A stretch of 48,601 bases of DNA from DAOUMU01 sp034409055 (GCA_034409055.1 DAOUMU010000582.1:1-48601); one strand, 5' to 3'; shown: positions 24,015 through 32,672, counted from the stretch's first letter. Translations and numbers: made by a program. Notes: generated by a model from the sequence alone, not told the origin.

Positions 24015-25913
24015 TCAAATCCCCAACCCTTGCCGTCGCTCTTTAAGCGCGGCCACCATCTTGTCAACGGCAGCCTTCGGCTCTGGCTCGACGATGAAGT
24101 AACCACCCAGCAACTCCTTGGCGGCCTCGGTCAAAACTTGCACCACGAGCGGGCTGCCGGTGACGGGCGGTACGACGCCGACGTGAGTCGGCAGGCCCAT
24201 GGCCACGGCCCAGGTGCCGATAGAGACCGCTTTCTCCATAGCCGCTTCAGGGGCAGTCGCCACCACCGGCAACTGGCTGACGTCTACCTCCAACTTGTTG
24301 GCCAGGGCCACGGCGATGCCAGCCGCCCGGGTGTTATCCACGCACGAGCCGGTGTGCAAGGCCATCGGCAACGGTCCGCCCAGCCCAGCCGCCTGACCCA
24401 ACGCGGTCAACACGGCCTTCAAGCCATCACCGGCGTACTTTTCGGTCGCCGCCGGAGTCAGCAGACCATGGCGGGCAAAGCTGCCTGCGGCACAGCCGGT
24501 GCATAAAATCAACACGTTCTCAGCCGCTAATCCTTTGACCAACTCGACAAAGTTCTTATCCTGGGTGATTTTGACATCGTTACAACCAGCGAACAAGCAC
24601 GCGCCCAGGATGTTGCCGTTGACAATATTATCAATCAGGGGCTGGAGCGGATCGTCGGGATTGACCAACGACAACACTTTGACAATGGCCTCTGCCGATA
24701 GGCCGGCCAGGGCGTCGTTGGTCACCGCCGGGATATTGATCTTCGCCGGGTCGCGCTTCTTGAAGGCCTCAATGGCCAGCCGCAAAATCTCACGCGCCTT
24801 TTCGCCCGCGTGTTTCTCATCAAACTCGATGTGCGTGGCCCCAGCGATTTTGGCAATGGACATCGTGGTGATGATGGCAGTATGATACTGCGCTGCCACT
24901 TCCGGTAGACTGGGCATAATGCACTGGTAGTCCACCACGGCTGCATCAAGTGCGCCGGTGACGATAGCCAGTTCCTGCGACAGCGAATTGGTCGCAGTGG
25001 GGATACCATGACGCATCATCACTTCGTGGCCAGTGCAGCAGATACCCACCAGGTTGATGCCTTCCGGAGCGCCGGCAGCCTGCGCTTCGGCCTTCATGCC
25101 CTCGGCTTCGGCGACGATGATCTCACTGAGCACCGGGTTGTGACCGTGAACAGCGACGTTAACGGCGTTTTCCTTGAGCACGCCCAGGTTAGCCTTCGCC
25201 ATCACCGGGGTCGGCGTGCCGAACAAGATGTCTGACAGATCGGTCGCCAGGTACATGCCGGTGTAGTCGCCAATGGCGCACCTGATTGCGCCCAAGAGGA
25301 TGTTAACGGCGTCGGCGTCCACCCCGTTCGTTGTGCGATGCATCACATCGGCCACCCCAGAATCGAGGCCATGGGGGATGAGGCCAAGCTCTCTAAACTT
25401 CGCCATCCGGCCAGGGGTTATCGTTGTCTTGAGCCAGACCGGTGGCTCTTCCCGTTCAGAAAATTCCGCCAGGGCCAGTTGGGCCAGTTCGCCGGCTAAT
25501 TCCTGATCGCTCTTGCCATCACGGGTGATACCCACGCGGTCGAGCACAGCATTAAATTTATCTTTGTCTTTGATGCTATAGTCGGGGGCTTCGCCCCGGC
25601 TAAATTTTAGCATGGTGTGAGCCAAATGCTTGGCGTGAGCGGAGTGAGAAGCAGTACCGGCGGCGATGTTGCGGGCCAGACCACGGGCCACAATCACATC
25701 GGCTGAGGCTCCACAGATACCATACTTGGGGCCGGTCACGCCGAAGGGATCAATCCGGCACGGTCCCTGCAAACAGTGGCGGCAGCACAGGCCGGTCTCA
25801 CCAAAGCCGCACTGCGGTAATTGGGCCTCGTAGCGGTCCCAGGCTGTCGTCACCCCGGCCGCCTGAGCAGTCTTGAGCAGCATAATAGAATCGGGACTAA
25901 TCGAACGTTCCAT
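24015..25913 (-). CDS. cooS: Anaerobic Ni-Fe carbon monoxide dehydrogenase, catalytic subunit
   Basis: This 632-residue protein oxidises CO to CO2 with two electrons, as a cytoplasmic homodimer. All metal ligands are visible. D- and B-cluster cysteines are 35, 43, 44, 47, 52 and 67. C-cluster ligands are His258 (VHGHNPV), Cys292 (ICCTGHE), Cys331 (DYQCIMP), Cys444 (FAGCNDV), Cys474 (CTGCAAGS) and Cys524 (HTGSCVDN). The acid-base residues His90 and Lys561 are also in place, so the enzyme should be active. ATG 25913 is preferred over the GTG just before it because aggagg lies 8 bases upstream. No acetyl-CoA synthase gene is near, which points to CO oxidation rather than the Wood-Ljungdahl complex. 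Confidence 0.95.
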   Translation of the reverse strand: MERSISPDSIMLLKTAQAAGVTTAWDRYEAQLPQCGFGETGLCCRHCLQGPCRIDPFGVTGPKYGICGASADVIVARGLARNIAAGTASHSAHAKHLAHTMLKFSRGEAPDYSIKDKDKFNAVLDRVGITRDGKSDQELAGELAQLALAEFSEREEPPVWLKTTITPGRMAKFRELGLIPHGLDSGVADVMHRTTNGVDADAVNILLGAIRCAIGDYTGMYLATDLSDILFGTPTPVMAKANLGVLKENAVNVAVHGHNPVLSEIIVAEAEGMKAEAQAAGAPEGINLVGICCTGHEVMMRHGIPTATNSLSQELAIVTGALDAAVVDYQCIMPSLPEVAAQYHTAIITTMSIAKIAGATHIEFDEKHAGEKAREILRLAIEAFKKRDPAKINIPAVTNDALAGLSAEAIVKVLSLVNPDDPLQPLIDNIVNGNILGACLFAGCNDVKITQDKNFVELVKGLAAENVLILCTGCAAGSFARHGLLTPAATEKYAGDGLKAVLTALGQAAGLGGPLPMALHTGSCVDNTRAAGIAVALANKLEVDVSQLPVVATAPEAAMEKAVSIGTWAVAMGLPTHVGVVPPVTGSPLVVQVLTEAAKELLGGYFIVEPEPKAAVDKMVAALKERRQGLGI

Positions 25914-25916
25914 CAC

Positions 25917-26492
25917 TTATTCCTCCTGTGCTTGAACCATTGTCGCCTCGCGCACAGTCCAGGCCTGGGACAAGACGGCGCTGGCGCGTACTCTTGACTG
26001 GTGAGCGAACTCGTCGCCTTCCATAAAAACAATCGCCCCGGTCGGGCAAGCCGCTACGCAAGCGGGCACATCCCGGTCGGGGCACAGATCACACTTCAGG
26101 GCCATGACTTTGCCGCCTGTGATCTTTAGGTTATCGGGCGCGGGCGCTCGGGCGATCATGCCAAACGGGCACATCATGACACACATACCGCAGGCAATGC
26201 AGGCATGCTTTCCCCCGACGTTGGTCACGACATCGTCTACTGAGCGATGCATCGCCTGTGGAATACAAGCAGCAATGCATGGGGCTGGATCACAATGGCG
26301 ACAGGTCATTGGCATTTTGAGGATCTCAAAAGGGGAAGGCGTGGCAGCCTCAATGTACAGGCGGGGATGAGGGGGGGGCGCCTCTAGCATTGCCCCCAAC
26401 AGGTTCTTGCTCCGGGAGTGCTCAATGGCACAGGCCAGTTCGCACGTCTTGCAGCCGGTACACAGTTCCGGACGAACAAACAACCGTTTCAT
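25917..26492 (-). CDS. cooF: CooF-like ferredoxin, electron acceptor of CO dehydrogenase
   Basis: This protein has 191 residues with four [4Fe-4S] motifs in the CooF/HycB order: CTGCKTCELAC, CRHCDPAPCIAAC, CIACGMCVMMC and CDLCPDRDVPACVAAC, the last running into PTGAI. It takes electrons from CooS and hands them on, here probably to the NuoEFG-like module. The start at 26492 (MKRLFV) has a perfect aggagg 7 bases upstream; an earlier in-frame ATG at 26531 lacks one. Its stop is 3 bases before the cooS start, and the cooS ribosome site lies within its last codons. It is the first gene of the operon. Confidence 0.9.
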   Translation of the reverse strand: MKRLFVRPELCTGCKTCELACAIEHSRSKNLLGAMLEAPPPHPRLYIEAATPSPFEILKMPMTCRHCDPAPCIAACIPQAMHRSVDDVVTNVGGKHACIACGMCVMMCPFGMIARAPAPDNLKITGGKVMALKCDLCPDRDVPACVAACPTGAIVFMEGDEFAHQSRVRASAVLSQAWTVREATMVQAQEE

Positions 26493-26628
26493 GGGCAACC
26501 TCCTGTGGGCCTTAGTGAGGGTCGGGTCCACTTTGACCTCGACACTTCGTGATTTTATTTTATGAATTGGGGTCAGAAAGCCTAAAAACTCAAGGTTAAT
26601 TGTAAATCTACTGCCCGCTATAGATAAA

Positions 26629-26664
26629 GTGACATTTATCCTTATTATCTGCGACAGATGTCAC
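26629..26664. promoter_or_regulatory. Inverted repeat GTGACAT...ATGTCAC upstream of the CO operon
   Basis: GTGACAT (26629-26635) and ATGTCAC (26658-26664) form an inverted repeat in the AT-rich space between divergent cooF and cooC, about 140 bases before cooF. The 13 bases GTGACATTTATCC recur exactly at 36592-36604, upstream of fixA. Half-sites of this type resemble those of CRP/FNR-family regulators, which include CO sensors, but the spacing is unusual. The factor is unknown. Confidence 0.45.
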
Positions 26665-26736
26665 TAATTATTCTATACGGCAAGCAGGGGTGATATTTAT
26701 ACCCTACTTCTATTATTGACGCCCCTCCGAACTACC

Positions 26737-27063
26737 AGTACAATGGGGCCAAGCATATTAATTTATCTCTTTCGTAGAGAGGACATCCCTATGCCTGGCC
26801 CCCGCATGGGGATGCGGGAGCTACGAAAAAGAAAAGTACAATGGGGCCAAGCATATCAATTTATCTCTCTCGTAGAGAGGGCATCCCTATGCCTGGCCCC
26901 CGCATGGGGATGCGGGAGCTACGAAAAAGAAAAGTACAATGGGGCCAAGCATATCAATTTATCTCTCTCGTAGAGAGGGCATCCCTATGCCCGGCCCCCG
27001 CATGGGGATGCGGGGGCTACGAAAAAGAAAAGCATAGGGATGCGGGGGCTACGAAAAAGAAAA
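26737..27063 (+). repeat. 98-bp direct tandem repeat, 3.3 copies, each with hairpin
   Basis: Units start at 26737, 26835 and 26933; a partial copy runs from 27031 to 27063. Each unit holds a small palindrome (ctctcGTAgagag) and a strong hairpin of GCATCCCTATGC with GCATGGGGATGC. The array fills most of the cooC leader and ends 33 bases before the ATG. It reads as an open frame joined to cooC, but that is chance; cooC has its own start and ribosome site. Confidence 0.9.
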
Positions 27064-27095
27064 GTCCTATATATCAAGATAAAGAGGAAGAACCA

Positions 27096-27881
27096 ATGCC
27101 CAAAATAGCAATCACCGGCAAAGGGGGAGTGGGCAAAACTACCCTGGCTGCCCTGATGGCCCATATTTACGCCGAAGCGGGTCACAAGGTCATTGCCATT
27201 GACGCCGACCCGGCGACCAGCCTGGCCTATGCGCTAGGCATTCCCGAAGAAGTGGCCACCCAGATAACGCCTATCGCCGAGATGGAGGAGTTAATCTATG
27301 AACGGACCGGCGCTAAACCCGGTACTAGCGGTGGCTTCTTCAAAATAAACCCTCAGGTGGACGACATCCCCGACCGTTTCAGCCTGCGCCACCGTGGGAT
27401 TCGATTACTACAACTGGGCACCATCAGCAAGGGCGGTAGTGGTTGCATCTGTCCCGAAAGTGCCGTCCTCAAGGCCCTGGTGACGCACGTGATCCTTTAC
27501 CGGGACGAGGTGATGATCCTGGATATGGACGCTGGGGTGGAACACCTGGGGCGGGCGACGGCCAAGGCCGTGGATGCCTTCCTGATCGTCGTTGAGCCGG
27601 GACAGCGCAGCCTGAACACTGCCCAAACCATCCACCACCTGGCGGCGGACATCGGCATCACCCGCTGTTATGTCGTCGGCAACAAGGTGCGCCACGAGGT
27701 CGACCGGGACTACATTCGCCGCAACCTCAGCCCGAATCTGCCAATAATCGGCTTTCTGTCGGCCAATCCACGGGCTATGGAAGCCGATATGGACGGTGAG
27801 GCCATCTTCGACGCCGTGCCCGAATTGGTAGCCGAGGCCCGTCAGATTGTGGCCGCTTTCGATCAAACAATGACCACGTAG
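27096..27881 (+). CDS. cooC: CooC, Ni-insertion ATPase for CO dehydrogenase
   Basis: This 261-residue protein is a MinD/ParA-type P-loop ATPase that loads nickel into the C-cluster of CooS. It has the deviant Walker A GKGGVGKTT (8-16), IDADPATSL (35-43) and the CooC-specific metal motif Cys117-x-Cys119 (GCICPES), plus LDMDAGVEHLGRAT. The start at 27096 (MPKIAITGK) is set by agaggaag, 6 bases upstream, and by alignment with the family. It is divergent from the cooF operon. Its stop codon is formed by the edge of a repeat element (27878). Confidence 0.93.
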   Translation: MPKIAITGKGGVGKTTLAALMAHIYAEAGHKVIAIDADPATSLAYALGIPEEVATQITPIAEMEELIYERTGAKPGTSGGFFKINPQVDDIPDRFSLRHRGIRLLQLGTISKGGSGCICPESAVLKALVTHVILYRDEVMILDMDAGVEHLGRATAKAVDAFLIVVEPGQRSLNTAQTIHHLAADIGITRCYVVGNKVRHEVDRDYIRRNLSPNLPIIGFLSANPRAMEADMDGEAIFDAVPELVAEARQIVAAFDQTMTT

Positions 27882-27928
27882 GACGGCATCCCTATGCCGC
27901 CGCTGAGGCATAGGGATGCCTCAGCTAC
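27878..27928. repeat. GTAG...CTAC hairpin element, likely bidirectional transcript end
   Basis: ggcatccctatgcc pairs with ggcatagggatgcc between GTAG (27878-27881) and CTAC (27925-27928). It lies between the convergent cooC and radical SAM genes. The first GTAG contains the TAG stop of cooC. It is the same family as the hairpin in the 98-bp units. Confidence 0.65.
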
Positions 27929-27944
27929 CCAAAACCCGCCGCCT

Positions 27945-29033
27945 TCAATAATCTCGAGACAAGAGATAACGGTTACCAATACGCACGTTGGTCAAACCGG
28001 CATCACGGGCTGCGGCCAGAGCTGCCTCAGCGTGACCTACTGAGGTGCAGGGCAGGTCCGGGACGTAGAAGTTCGGGGCAAAGCCAAGCAAGGCATAGGG
28101 GATGTGGGGATTAATACCGGCGATGAAGCGAGCGATGCGCCCGACTTCGTCGGGGGTCACGTAACCGGGGACCAGGAGCGTGCTGGCCACCACCAACGGT
28201 TGCTCGGGGCGCTCGTCAAAACGAACGGCAGCGCGGGTAAAGTTGTCCAACGAGCGGAGGTTGCTGGCCCCGGTCAGGGCCATATGCAGCCCTTCGTCAA
28301 AGGCTTTTAGATCAAACTTGATCGTTCCCCCTGTCTCCAGTGAGAGCCGGATCGCCTGGTCGATCAGCTTGGGATTTTGGGTACCGGCCGTCTCCCAACA
28401 AACCGTTACCCCTTGTTTGGCCAGATACCGGGCTGAGGCCAGGGCGTGCGGCATCTGGCTGGCCGGGTCACCCCCGAAGTAGCACACACAAAAGGTGCGG
28501 CTATTAGCACAGTTAGCCAATTCTCGGGCACTCAGACCATCGCTGGTCTTCGGATCGACCTCTCGAAAGTGCCAGTTCTGGCAATAGAGACAGTTGATAG
28601 TGCAACTGGCATAAAACACAGCCAGGTTATGATAACCAACCTGTTTATGACCGGCACAGACCCAATCGGCCACGCAATTGGTCGGCAATGGATCCCGGTA
28701 CCAGTGCAGTACCCCTCGGGCCGGTATGCCGGCCAGGTGATGCAAACGCCCATCTCGATTGACCCGCAGGCCGCAATACCCCCGTTCCCCCGGCCCGATG
28801 AGGCAGTTCCGGACGCACAGGGGACAGGCAACGCCGTTGGTCGCTCGGGGGGGGGTAGGGGGTAGCCCAAAGAGGTGACGTGTTTCGGCATGGGCCGCCT
28901 CCACCAGGGGGCGGGCCTGGGCAAAGCGGGTCTGGATGCATTCACCGCACACCCCCAGGTGCCCGATGATTAACTGAGATTCGGTTCCACACAGAGCGCA
29001 GCGCCGCCTGTCCCCTGTTAAGTACATGATCAT
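27945..29033 (-). CDS. Radical SAM enzyme, PflA/AmrS-like
   Basis: This protein has 362 residues. The radical SAM motif is CTINCLYCQNW (CxxxCxxC, about residue 143), followed by CYFGGDP and TIKFDLKAFDE. Ahead of it are a CxxC-CxxC zinc-ribbon-like segment (CALCG...CGEC, 12-32) and CPLCVRNCLIGPGERGYCGL (74-93), which is typical of the AmmeMemoRadiSam radical SAM protein and of YjjW/PflA-like relatives. The partner AMMECR1 and Memo proteins are not in the window. The substrate is unknown. It follows pncB by 7 bases on the same strand and has no good ribosome site, so translational coupling is likely; ATG 29027 is an alternative start. Confidence 0.8.
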   Translation of the reverse strand: MIMYLTGDRRRCALCGTESQLIIGHLGVCGECIQTRFAQARPLVEAAHAETRHLFGLPPTPPRATNGVACPLCVRNCLIGPGERGYCGLRVNRDGRLHHLAGIPARGVLHWYRDPLPTNCVADWVCAGHKQVGYHNLAVFYASCTINCLYCQNWHFREVDPKTSDGLSARELANCANSRTFCVCYFGGDPASQMPHALASARYLAKQGVTVCWETAGTQNPKLIDQAIRLSLETGGTIKFDLKAFDEGLHMALTGASNLRSLDNFTRAAVRFDERPEQPLVVASTLLVPGYVTPDEVGRIARFIAGINPHIPYALLGFAPNFYVPDLPCTSVGHAEAALAAARDAGLTNVRIGNRYLLSRDY

Positions 29034-29040
29034 TTCATTG

Positions 29041-30591
29041 CTACTTTTTCACTAACTCGATCAGGTCTTGCTTCAGGTTCCAGAGCCGCTGGGTCAGCGA
29101 GACGTGGTAGATATGTGGGTTCATGATTCGCCTGACGCCGGGATCCAGCCGCTTCAGGTCGGCCTGACGGCGTTGACGCATCGCCTCGATGGACGGGAGA
29201 TCATACACCAGCTTCCCTTTATCCAAAACATCCACCAGGAGCGACTCGATTTCGGTAATGTCATCCCGCTCAAGCGTCCGGTATTTGGTATGATCCGATG
29301 GATGGCGTAAGATAAGCTTGTCCATCTGCCGTGGATCTTCATCATCAAGACTGAGCAGGTCGACGGCCGCTTTACCCCGCCGGTCGTAGATACGCCAGAT
29401 ATGCTTGTGACCTGGATTAGGGGTCTTATTTGGCGATTCGGAAATCTTAATCGCTGGTAGCCAGTCACCTTTGTGACGCACGGCTACCAGCTTGTAGACA
29501 CCCCCCAGGGCTGCTTCGCCCTGCGAGGTAATCAGCCGCGTACCCACCCCGTACACCAGTCGCCCCAACAACTGGTCAGGATCAACCCCGTAGCGGGGTG
29601 CTTCCTGGATGATTTGGGTGATAATTTGCCAGATGAATAATTCGTCCAGATCGTTAGAGAGCACGATAGAGGCATTGGGGAAACCCGCCTGGTCCAACAT
29701 TTTGGCCACCTGAATACTCAGATAGGCCAGGTCACCCGAGTCCAACCGGACACCCACCGGTTCGTGGCCCTTGCGTCGTAGTTCTTCAAAAACTTTGACG
29801 GCGTTGGGAACGCCACTGTTCAGGGTATCGATGGTATCGACCAGCAGCAGACAATCGTCGGGGTAGACGTCAGCATAAGCCTGAAAAGCCTCAAGCTCAT
29901 CCATGCCCAAGGCTATGAAAATTTGAACCATGCTGTGCGCATGGGTGCCTTTGGGCGGATATCCCAACACATGGGAAACGCCCACGTTGGAGCTAAAGTC
30001 AGCCCCGCCAATGAAGGCGGCCCGGGTGCCGGCATTGGCCCCCTTCTCTTGTCCCCGACGCAGCCCAAATTCCATCAGCAATCGCCTCCGACCACTTTCG
30101 CGGATTCGGGCCGCTTTGGTCGCGATTAAGGTCTGGTAGTTGAGGTGGTTGAGCAACGAAGTTTCTAAAATCTGGGCAATGGCCAGCGGCCCCTGAACGA
30201 CGGTCAACGGCACATTCGGATGAACGACCCGCCCCTCTGGCACGGCACGCATAGTAATACCGGCGAAAGTGTCGGGCGCAGTCCCGCGTAACCAGGTCAG
30301 AAAATCATCCTCGAACACATAAGCCCCGGTTCGGCCTGTTTGACCACGCAAGTATTCGATATCTTCATCACGGAAATGGGCAGTTTCCATCCAATGCAGA
30401 AGCCATTCCAGGCCGGCATTGATACAATAGCCGGCCTTGTGCAGACCGTAGTCGGGATAGTCGCGGAAGAAATGGTCGAACTGAACTTGCTTCTCATGCA
30501 GGCCCAGTCGATAATAGAGCTGAGCCATGGTCAGTTGATACTGATCGGTGAATAAGATGCCTTCTGCGGTTTTCTGATCTACCTCTCTCAC
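29041..30591 (-). CDS. pncB: Nicotinate phosphoribosyltransferase
   Basis: This 516-residue protein makes nicotinate mononucleotide from nicotinate and PRPP in NAD salvage. Family motifs are TDQYQLTMAQLYYRLG near the start, EFGLRRGQ, GADFSSNVG, GTHAHSMVQ, LVDTIDTLNSG, GVRLDSGDLAYLS and YGVGTRLITS. It starts with GTG (30591), supported by ggagg 9 bases upstream. It is of the longer plant/bacterial type with a C-terminal extension. Its position between the CO-to-NADH module and fixABCX fits a general NAD(H) theme but may be chance. Confidence 0.92.
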   Translation of the reverse strand: MREVDQKTAEGILFTDQYQLTMAQLYYRLGLHEKQVQFDHFFRDYPDYGLHKAGYCINAGLEWLLHWMETAHFRDEDIEYLRGQTGRTGAYVFEDDFLTWLRGTAPDTFAGITMRAVPEGRVVHPNVPLTVVQGPLAIAQILETSLLNHLNYQTLIATKAARIRESGRRRLLMEFGLRRGQEKGANAGTRAAFIGGADFSSNVGVSHVLGYPPKGTHAHSMVQIFIALGMDELEAFQAYADVYPDDCLLLVDTIDTLNSGVPNAVKVFEELRRKGHEPVGVRLDSGDLAYLSIQVAKMLDQAGFPNASIVLSNDLDELFIWQIITQIIQEAPRYGVDPDQLLGRLVYGVGTRLITSQGEAALGGVYKLVAVRHKGDWLPAIKISESPNKTPNPGHKHIWRIYDRRGKAAVDLLSLDDEDPRQMDKLILRHPSDHTKYRTLERDDITEIESLLVDVLDKGKLVYDLPSIEAMRQRRQADLKRLDPGVRRIMNPHIYHVSLTQRLWNLKQDLIELVKK

Positions 30592-30659
30592 TCAATGCCT
30601 CCATCTTTCATTCATTACTTGGCAGTCTACCCCAAACAGAGATCATTTTCAAATTGCAC

Positions 30660-31697
30660 TCAACTTGCGTTGAGACTGAAGGTTTTGCCCACTCCACTCC
30701 AGATAAAATCCTGTCCATATACCTCGCGGAAGAAACCAACGGCTTTATCCCCTGTACAATGGCACGGAGCGACCTTTTGCACGCCTAACCGTTGGAAGCT
30801 AGCGATAATTTCCTGCATCCTTGCTTTGCTCGTCCTACCCAGGTGGAAACCACCCAATACCAGATAGAGCTGATCCTCACCAACCTCCTTAGCCCGACGC
30901 ACCATCTCCACGACACCCGGATGGGCGCAACCGGTGATAACCACTAACCCGCTGGTTGTCTTCAGGGCCAGCGCCTGTTCGATAATACTCGAACCCATCT
31001 GGCCGGTGGTGTAAACACCGTCAATGATCTCTATGGCCTGATCTACCTCAATCAGCTCTGTAAAGGTCCGCACCGAGGTCTTGTAATCGTCGGGGAAAGC
31101 ACGAGGGACATAGATCAATGGTCGTACTCCGGTAGCCAAGAGACTCTTCAGACCGCCGGTATGGTCGCCATGAATGTGGGAGAGAACGACAATATCCACG
31201 TCGCGGGGGTCAAGGTCTAATAGCTCCATATTGGATAAAAGGATCTTTCCGTCCCCACCGGTATCGAACAGGATTGTTGTCTGTCCTTGTTCTATCAAAC
31301 AGGCAAAACCCCAGGCTGTTTGCAACCGGGAATCATAAGCCTGGTTATCATAAACAACGGTAATACGCATTGGCTTCACCTCACTGGTAGGGGTTGGAGC
31401 CGGTCTGGGCGTCGGGGTGTGAATCGGTTGAGAAGATATATCCGTGACTTGCAGGGTAGTAGGGGACAGGGTCATTGTTGGGGTGGTTGTATGGGGCACA
31501 GTTGGAGTGACTGTAGAGGAAAGGAGGTTCACAGAAGGTGTTGTCTCCGTCGTCGATACGAATTCCGGGGTGACGACCGCTGTCCGCGCCGGCCCACATT
31601 GGTTAGCTAACAGACAATTCAGGCCCATTGCTATGATCAGAAAAACCAGCCAAGCCCAAAAGCGCTCCACCCCCAAATAGTATTTTATCATCTCCAT
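30660..31697 (-). CDS. Membrane-anchored MBL-fold hydrolase with Thr/Pro linker
   Basis: This protein has 345 residues. It has an N-terminal hydrophobic segment (FWAWLVFLIIAMGLNCLLA) with possible lipoprotein Cys, a Thr/Pro/Ser-rich linker (about 45-105), and a metallo-beta-lactamase domain of the dihydropteroate-synthesis-like group (MJ0301-type) with metal motif SHIHGDHTGG, VVITGCAHPG and VLGGFHL. It would act outside the cell. The start at 31697 has ggag, 5 bases upstream; a TTG at 31709 is less likely. A soluble relative lies at 36619-37449. The substrate is unknown. Confidence 0.78.
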   Translation of the reverse strand: MEMIKYYLGVERFWAWLVFLIIAMGLNCLLANQCGPARTAVVTPEFVSTTETTPSVNLLSSTVTPTVPHTTTPTMTLSPTTLQVTDISSQPIHTPTPRPAPTPTSEVKPMRITVVYDNQAYDSRLQTAWGFACLIEQGQTTILFDTGGDGKILLSNMELLDLDPRDVDIVVLSHIHGDHTGGLKSLLATGVRPLIYVPRAFPDDYKTSVRTFTELIEVDQAIEIIDGVYTTGQMGSSIIEQALALKTTSGLVVITGCAHPGVVEMVRRAKEVGEDQLYLVLGGFHLGRTSKARMQEIIASFQRLGVQKVAPCHCTGDKAVGFFREVYGQDFIWSGVGKTFSLNAS

Positions 31698-31732
31698 CTT
31701 ACTCCGCAAAAACGGAAATCCGCTCCCGTTTT

Positions 31733-32299
31733 TTATCCATCATTACCCATCTGGGCAACCGAGGAATCGGGCGAAGCAGGCTCTAACGAAACCCCCCGAA
31801 ATAGAACTTCATCCCAGATGAAGCCAAAACCTTGAAGTTTGGGGGCGACGTGACCGGCTTGAATCGTCAGTTCATTGTATCCCGACTGCAAGAGATCAGA
31901 CGGTACGGAGAAACTGGTTGAGACCCAAGAATAGGACCAATCCTTCATAGGAAGATACCCCAGAAAATGCCCATTCAAGGACACGGCATTGGTTGGTTCG
32001 TGGCTTTGCAACTCCATTCTCAATTGCCAGGGACCCCGTTCAGGATGCCTTACATAAAACCCGCCCCGCCAAATCACACTGGGGCGTTGGGCCCCATACA
32101 GGGGCCGGAAGGGGGGTCATTCGCTGTCCCCCAGATGAACCTCTTCGTCTCCGGCCAGGATGAAAACTGGAGATGGATAATAAAAAAACCTGTCCAGGAA
32201 TTTCCAGGGATCAGACAGTTTGGGACCGAGGTTGGTTGAAGCCAGTTCTTGTGCTAAAGCTTCACAAGCCGGTTTAGGCGTTCCCTTACTTTTTCTCAT
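31733..32299 (-). pseudogene. Beta-sandwich protein gene interrupted by one in-frame TGA
   Basis: One continuous frame is split by a single TGA (32117-32119). The first part is 60 codons (MRKSKGTPKPACEALAQE ... GDEEVHLGDSE). The second is 127 codons from PPFRPLYGAQRPSV to the end, with the galactose-binding-like pattern HPERGPWQLRMELQ, AVSLNGHFLGYLP, YNELTIQAGHV. A TGG-to-TGA change would restore a continuous 188-residue protein. It overlaps the upstream gene (32286) by 14 bases and lies in the fix cluster. It could be a recent pseudogene, a sequencing error, or two separate small proteins (a GTG start exists at 32077). No SECIS-like hairpin was recognised after the TGA. Confidence 0.55.
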
Positions 32300-32591
32300 C
32301 CCCTTGTCGGCGTTGACTCATCAGATCAACGACGTGGGCCACTTCCTCCTCGACGGGAATCGCTTTTTTAGTGACCACGCTATCGAGCAGGTCCGCCGGT
32401 GCTTCCCAATCCTGGTATAGAATACCCATTTGCAGGCCCAACAGTTCACGACGCAAGTTGATCACTGCCGAACGCACCCCTTCCAAATGCTGGGATTCTA
32501 GATAGGGTTTTAAATCCTCCCCATATGCATCAAGTGCTTGAATCAGGGCCAGGGCGGCTCGGTCCAGCCGGGGAATTGCTCTTTTATGCAT
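32286..32591 (-). CDS. Small helical protein of unknown function in the fix cluster
   Basis: This protein has 101 residues and is mostly helical (ALIQALDAYGEDLKPYLESQ, VINLRRELLGLQMGILYQ). The start at 32591 is set by aggagg 6 bases upstream; an upstream ATG at 32630 lies next to a hairpin element. No catalytic motif is seen and no family was recognised. It sits downstream of fixX beyond a GTAG hairpin element and overlaps the interrupted gene that follows. Confidence 0.6.
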   Translation of the reverse strand: MHKRAIPRLDRAALALIQALDAYGEDLKPYLESQHLEGVRSAVINLRRELLGLQMGILYQDWEAPADLLDSVVTKKAIPVEEEVAHVVDLMSQRRQGDEKK

Positions 32592-32616
32592 GATGTCCTC
32601 CTCTGTTTTTGAATTA

Positions 32617-32672
32617 CGTAGCCGAGGCATCCTTTACCTCGGCGGGCAGGGCATAAGAATGCCCTGCCTACG
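32617..32672. repeat. GTAG...CTAC double-hairpin element
   Basis: Between GTAG (32618-32621) and CTAC (32668-32671) stand two stems: CCGAGG...CCTCGG and GGCAGGGCAT...ATGCCCTGCC. It is a diverged member of the family seen at 20901, 26737 and 27878. It lies 65 bases after the fixX stop and may attenuate or end the fix transcript. Confidence 0.55.

Noticed and set aside
26737..27063. CRISPR array
   Set aside because: The repeats are head-to-tail with no unique spacers, and no cas genes are present.
26841..27095. Long N-terminal extension of CooC translated from the 98-bp repeats
   Set aside because: The repeat has no stop in this frame by chance; family alignment and ribosome site set the start at 27096.
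20953..29033. Wood-Ljungdahl acetyl-CoA synthase locus
   Set aside because: No acsB, acsC, acsD or acsE gene accompanies cooS.
32117..32119. Selenocysteine codon
   Set aside because: No SECIS-like hairpin directly after the TGA and no selenocysteine genes are seen; a nonsense change is simpler.
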